From the NCBI RefSeq assembly GCF_001628715.1, contig NZ_CP011121.1:101375-165374 (forward strand): a stretch of 64,000 nt of DNA, read 5' to 3'. The position numbers and the translations under genes are program-made. Origin of the DNA: Acetobacter oryzifermentans (GTDB taxonomy: Bacteria > Pseudomonadota > Alphaproteobacteria > Acetobacterales > Acetobacteraceae). Shown here piece after piece: positions 62,365-64,000 of the stretch; position 1 is the stretch's first letter; each line of letters starts with the position of its first letter. Under the pieces are notes generated by a model. The model was given only the letters and a program-made list of their open reading frames with translations, did no database searches and was not told the origin of the DNA.

Positions 62365-63209
62365 TCGAAGTCTCTCGGAACGGGTAGACCTTTGGGCATG
62401 TCGGGAAGAAGACTGGGATCAATTTGCGCCAGAAACTCCGGGAAAGAGCGATAGAACCAGACTTCGGCCCGCATCCGATCGAAAAGACCGCTGGGAGGAT
62501 GTCCCGCGACATTCTTGTCATCAATGAAATCCGCATAGGACAGCCGACGATCCGTGATTTCGTCCATCCCATCCAGTTCAGGAAGGAAGTAGATCCCGCC
62601 ATCCTCATCGGATTTATCAACCGTGGCGTTCATGACAGCCTGTGTCTGACGGATTTTGTCGAAGTGGCTGTTGTTTGTGTAACCCAGCGGCAGCAAGCCA
62701 CGGTTCATCACTATGATGCTGTGGCCGGGCAGGAAGCGCCGTTTCTCCTGAAGATCCTGCAGGTAGTCAGCATCGGCTAGTTCAGTGCCGAGCATGTATA
62801 CCACGACAACCTTGATCCCCAGCTTGGTCAGTTGTGGTACAAGAGGGGTGCTATTGATGATTTCGTGGAAGGCCGTCCAGCCGCCGCCGATATCCAGTAT
62901 CACGTCCTTCTGGCGCTTCACCATGCCTTCGATCTGCTGTTCCAGCCATGATTTCTGTTCCTTGAGATTGCCAGTAGCGGGTTTCTTTGCATTGGGATGG
63001 AAGTGCGAGATGGAGTGGGAGACATTCAGGTGGTCCGTGTTCCAGACCTCCACATCGCCGCCCTGGCGCATGACGGTTTCTGTCAGGGCGTTGAGAAAAA
63101 CGGTTTTGCCAGTGCGTTGCCGACCAACTGCGGTCAGGAGCACAGGGGGTTTGGTGCGGGCCGACTTGGCAGGTTGGGTCTGGGCTGGATCCGTTTTGGT
63201 TGCAGTCAT
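62361..63209 (-). CDS. ParA/StbB-like P-loop ATPase
   Basis: From ATG 63209 the 282-residue protein has a P-loop VLLTAVGRQRTGKTVFLNAL, a Walker B-like DVILDIGGGWTAFHEI and the overall plan of the MinD/ParA superfamily. The P-loop lacks the signature lysine of canonical ParA (KGGxGKT). This type is seen in StbB-like plasmid stability and mobilisation loci. I chose 63209 over the longer frame to 63242 because the protein there begins MTATKTDPAQTQPAKSARTK with the fold following. Confidence 0.75.
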   Translation of the reverse strand: MTATKTDPAQTQPAKSARTKPPVLLTAVGRQRTGKTVFLNALTETVMRQGGDVEVWNTDHLNVSHSISHFHPNAKKPATGNLKEQKSWLEQQIEGMVKRQKDVILDIGGGWTAFHEIINSTPLVPQLTKLGIKVVVVYMLGTELADADYLQDLQEKRRFLPGHSIIVMNRGLLPLGYTNNSHFDKIRQTQAVMNATVDKSDEDGGIYFLPELDGMDEITDRRLSYADFIDDKNVAGHPPSGLFDRMRAEVWFYRSFPEFLAQIDPSLLPDMPKGLPVPRDFE

Positions 63210-63325
63210 TGAAGCATCCTTTTCTGCTGTGGCACCGCGCAATCATGAGGGTGCCGTTCAGAAGGATTTCATCGTGTCATCATGCGACCAGATAGGATTT
63301 CTGGAAAAAAAATGAAAAATCCTGC

Positions 63326-64000
63326 TCAGTCAGAATATTGTTCTTCTTCTCTCTCGCGAGGCGACTTGAATTCCAGTTCTTCCTCAGGAACATCCTCACC
63401 CGCGAGCAGACGATCATAAATGGCCCGTCTTTGTTTTATGATCTCCCGCAGCCCAGGGAGTTTTGCTTCCCCTTCCTTTGCAAGCATGGGAGCACCCTGA
63501 CTGTCGTTCAGCCTGACCTGTTCTTTGGCCATCGTGAGATCGAACTTGGCCTGACCGAGGGTGAAACGGGCTTTGTCTATTTTTTGCTCCATCGTCATGG
63601 AAGTTCCTGCAGGCATCGTCTCGGTTTTGACCGTTAGAGAGGAGCTTTGCGGCCTTCCCTGAGCAGGTTGGGAGACAGGTTGCGGTATTTCAACGAATTC
63701 CGGTTTCCAGTCAGCAGGCAGTCTGCTGGGCATGATGGGTCTGTCAGCAACTCGGTCGCTGACGTCATTATTGCTCCTTGGTTGAGTGAGCTTGCCAAGC
63801 GCCAAACAGACACGTTTCCATTTCCATTGAATGAGTTTGCGCCCAGGACGATCCGATACGATTGAGATCCCGTCAGCTCGGGCTGCGTCAGCTATTTCCT
63901 CCCAACCAATGTTGTCATCTCTCGCCTGGCGGATCGTTTCGTGGTGCTCGAATAACCATCGATAGAGTTTACCAGCCCGGCAGGATGCATGTTGTTTCAT
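63326..64000 (-). CDS. Plasmid Stb/mobilisation-like DNA-binding protein
   Basis: The frame starts with ATG at 64000 exactly and has 224 residues. It may be complete or extend upstream. The N-terminal 65 residues (KLYRWLFEHHETIRQARDDN, IGWEEIADAARADGI, RKLIQWKWKRVCLALG) look like a helix-turn-helix unit found in plasmid mobilisation or stability proteins. A Pro/Ser-rich linker follows, then an acidic helical tail (AIYDRLLAGEDVPEEELEFK). Upstream of the ATPase gene, it could be the centromere-binding partner. Moderate confidence. Confidence 0.6.
   Translation of the reverse strand: MKQHASCRAGKLYRWLFEHHETIRQARDDNIGWEEIADAARADGISIVSDRPGRKLIQWKWKRVCLALGKLTQPRSNNDVSDRVADRPIMPSRLPADWKPEFVEIPQPVSQPAQGRPQSSSLTVKTETMPAGTSMTMEQKIDKARFTLGQAKFDLTMAKEQVRLNDSQGAPMLAKEGEAKLPGLREIIKQRRAIYDRLLAGEDVPEEELEFKSPREREEEQYSD

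Overview
The window looks like a piece of a large, heavily rearranged accessory replicon, probably a plasmid or integrated island, of an acetic acid bacterium (Acetobacteraceae, Alphaproteobacteria). This rests on family-level resemblance: a cyanide-insensitive bd oxidase, a GMC dehydrogenase beside an NCS1 permease, HME-RND metal pumps and the insertion sequence types. Plasmid character is suggested by a VirD4 remnant, toxin-antitoxin pairs and a Stb/mobilisation-like cluster at the right edge. No rRNA, tRNA, CRISPR array or replication initiator was seen.

Layout. (1) 1-3330: an arsenic operon on the minus strand (arsR, arsC, arsB remnant, arsH remnant, arsO running off the edge), gutted by an IS3-family element. 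(2) 3331-5352: an IS110-family element with long non-coding flanks. (3) 5353-12075: a CDF/TolC/adaptor/RND heavy-metal efflux operon, divergent from a CadR/PbrR-like MerR regulator that shares one operator. (4) 12076-16318: a TniA-TniB-TniQ transposition module followed by repeats that look like a transposon end, then a dyad resembling a recombinase site. (5) 16319-19137: a vapB stub, a second IS3 copy, half an IS701-like element and the tail of a serine recombinase. (6) 19410-28140: a second metal efflux operon (lipoprotein, TolC, adaptor, RND) with its own two-component system and a VIT1/CCC1-type transporter. (7) 28594-35893: nitrate assimilation (MFS transporter, outer-membrane channel, nirBD fusion, nasA truncated and carrying an IS5-family element). 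(8) 36109-47256: a catabolic cluster (DUF1028, flavin monooxygenase, aldehyde dehydrogenase, RidA, NCS1 permease, GMC oxidoreductase, M20 amidohydrolase, LysR regulator, porin), probably for an unidentified nitrogenous compound. (9) 47265-53414: IS701 carrying the third IS3 copy, a TauE exporter, a broken serine recombinase, and an IS407-like element interrupted by a second IS5 copy. (10) 53415-58567: VirD4 C-terminus, cioAB plus a small DUF2474-like subunit, an acyl-CoA synthetase tail and an IS481-family element. (11) 58640-64000: vapBC (toxin truncated), mazEF, small plasmid genes, and a minus-strand maintenance/transfer-like operon with a ParA-like ATPase and a lytic transglycosylase.

How it fits together. 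The intact functions are metal efflux (two systems with separate sensors), a catabolic route and an alternative terminal oxidase. Arsenic resistance, nitrate reduction and conjugation are all broken. Most insertion sequences sit at junctions between unrelated half-genes and lack target duplications, so IS-driven deletion has shaped the region. The exception is the IS5-family element, whose two copies keep clean TA duplications. Three reading-frame breaks coincide with A-homopolymers that are one base short, so base-calling error is a real alternative to decay at those sites.
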